Positions 5,594-6,021 of a stretch of DNA of 6,021 bases are shown here, one piece after another. Every line of letters starts with the position of its first letter. Within the stretch, counting starts at the first letter, position 1. A program made the translations under genes and the position numbers. This DNA is from Pseudomonadota bacterium. GTDB taxonomy: Bacteria > Pseudomonadota > Gammaproteobacteria > Burkholderiales > Burkholderiaceae. The notes under the pieces are model-generated. The model was not told the origin of the DNA, made no database searches, and was given only the letters and a program-made list of their open reading frames with translations. The stretch spans positions 1 through 6,021 of the forward strand of contig JAEZQX010000402.1 of NCBI GenBank assembly GCA_023441105.1. Direction: 5' to 3'.

Positions 5594-6021
5594 TCAGGCG
5601 GGCGTCTGCTCCAGCCCGAACGCCTTGTGCAACGCCCGCACCGCCAGCTCGAGGTACTTGTCCTCGATCACCACCGAGGTCTTGATCTCGCTGGTGGTGA
5701 TCATCTGGATGTTGATGCCCTCGTTGGCCAGCACTTCGAACATCCTGCTGGCGATCCCGGCATGATTCTTCATCCCGATGCCGACAATGGACACCTTGGC
5801 GATCTGGGCATCGCCGATGACCTGGCCGCCGCCGATCTCGGCCGACACCTTGCTGCGCAGCACCTCGAGCGCCCGCTGGTACTCGGCACGTCCGACGGTG
5901 AACGAGAAGTCGGTCATCCCGTTGACGCTCTGGTTCTGCACGATCATGTCGACGTCGATGTTCGCCTGGGCGATGGGGCCGAGGATGCGGAACGCGACAC
6001 CGGGCTTGTCGGGCACGTTCG
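5594..6021 (-). CDS. lysC: Aspartokinase (aspartate kinase), C-terminal regulatory ACT region (partial)
   Basis: A minus-strand frame enters from the right edge and stops at TGA (complement of 5594-5596), giving about 141 full residues. Aspartokinase phosphorylates L-aspartate, the first step towards lysine, threonine and methionine. Only the regulatory half is present. A first ACT domain begins [14 protein letters not shown] and continues [14 protein letters not shown] second runs from [19 protein letters not shown] through [17 protein letters not shown] to the end [19 protein letters not shown]. Two ACT domains at a terminus with no fused homoserine dehydrogenase indicate the monofunctional LysC type, typically feedback-inhibited by lysine and/or threonine. 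The [25 protein letters not shown] ending strongly resembles betaproteobacterial LysC. The kinase domain and start lie beyond the window; the GTG at 6014-6016 is an internal valine codon, not a start. It converges with the catabolic operon and is probably unrelated to it functionally. Confidence 0.93.
   Translation of the reverse strand, partial: NVPDKPGVAFRILGPIAQANIDVDMIVQNQSVNGMTDFSFTVGRAEYQRALEVLRSKVSAEIGGGQVIGDAQIAKVSIVGIGMKNHAGIASRMFEVLANEGINIQMITTSEIKTSVVIEDKYLELAVRALHKAFGLEQTPA

Overview
The window is uniformly GC-rich and gene-dense, with no mobile elements, RNA genes or CRISPR. The best taxonomic clue is the partial gene at the right edge. It is the C-terminal half of a monofunctional aspartokinase LysC, and its last 50 or so residues closely match what I remember of betaproteobacterial (Burkholderiales/Rhodocyclales-type) LysC. 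Order and genus cannot be fixed from this window.

Positions 1-5548 read as one plus-strand operon of at least seven genes, packed with almost no spacers. The 3' end of a probable substrate-binding-protein gene (1-148) is followed by an ABC ATPase (145-1029), two different permeases (1026-1787 and 1791-2558), an isocitrate lyase/PEP mutase-family carbon-carbon lyase (2578-3453), and large (3450-4916) and small (4913-5548) subunits of a LeuC/LeuD-type aconitase-superfamily hydro-lyase. Four of the six junctions are ATGA stop/start overlaps. The other two are gaps of 3 and 19 bases, each preceded by a visible Shine-Dalgarno sequence. The operon's promoter lies left of the window.

The gene set suggests an uptake-and-breakdown module. 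A NitT/TauT-type importer would bring in a small anion, probably a carboxylate. The LeuCD-like enzyme would hydrate or isomerise an unsaturated dicarboxylate to a malate-type hydroxy acid. The lyase would then split that into two smaller acids. The same logic is known from 2,3-dimethylmaleate hydratase plus 2,3-dimethylmalate lyase in nicotinate fermentation, and from methylcitrate isomerisation plus methylisocitrate lyase. The LeuD-like subunit has lost the usual IIP-x-x-F/Y-L substrate loop (here IIRIEKL), and the LeuC-like subunit has DHV where LeuC has DHN. This argues against an ordinary leucine-biosynthesis enzyme. The actual substrate is not determined.

The operon converges on lysC (minus strand, 5594-6021). 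The 45-base space between them holds three alternating inverted copies of a six-base word that can form competing hairpins and may be a weak bidirectional terminator.
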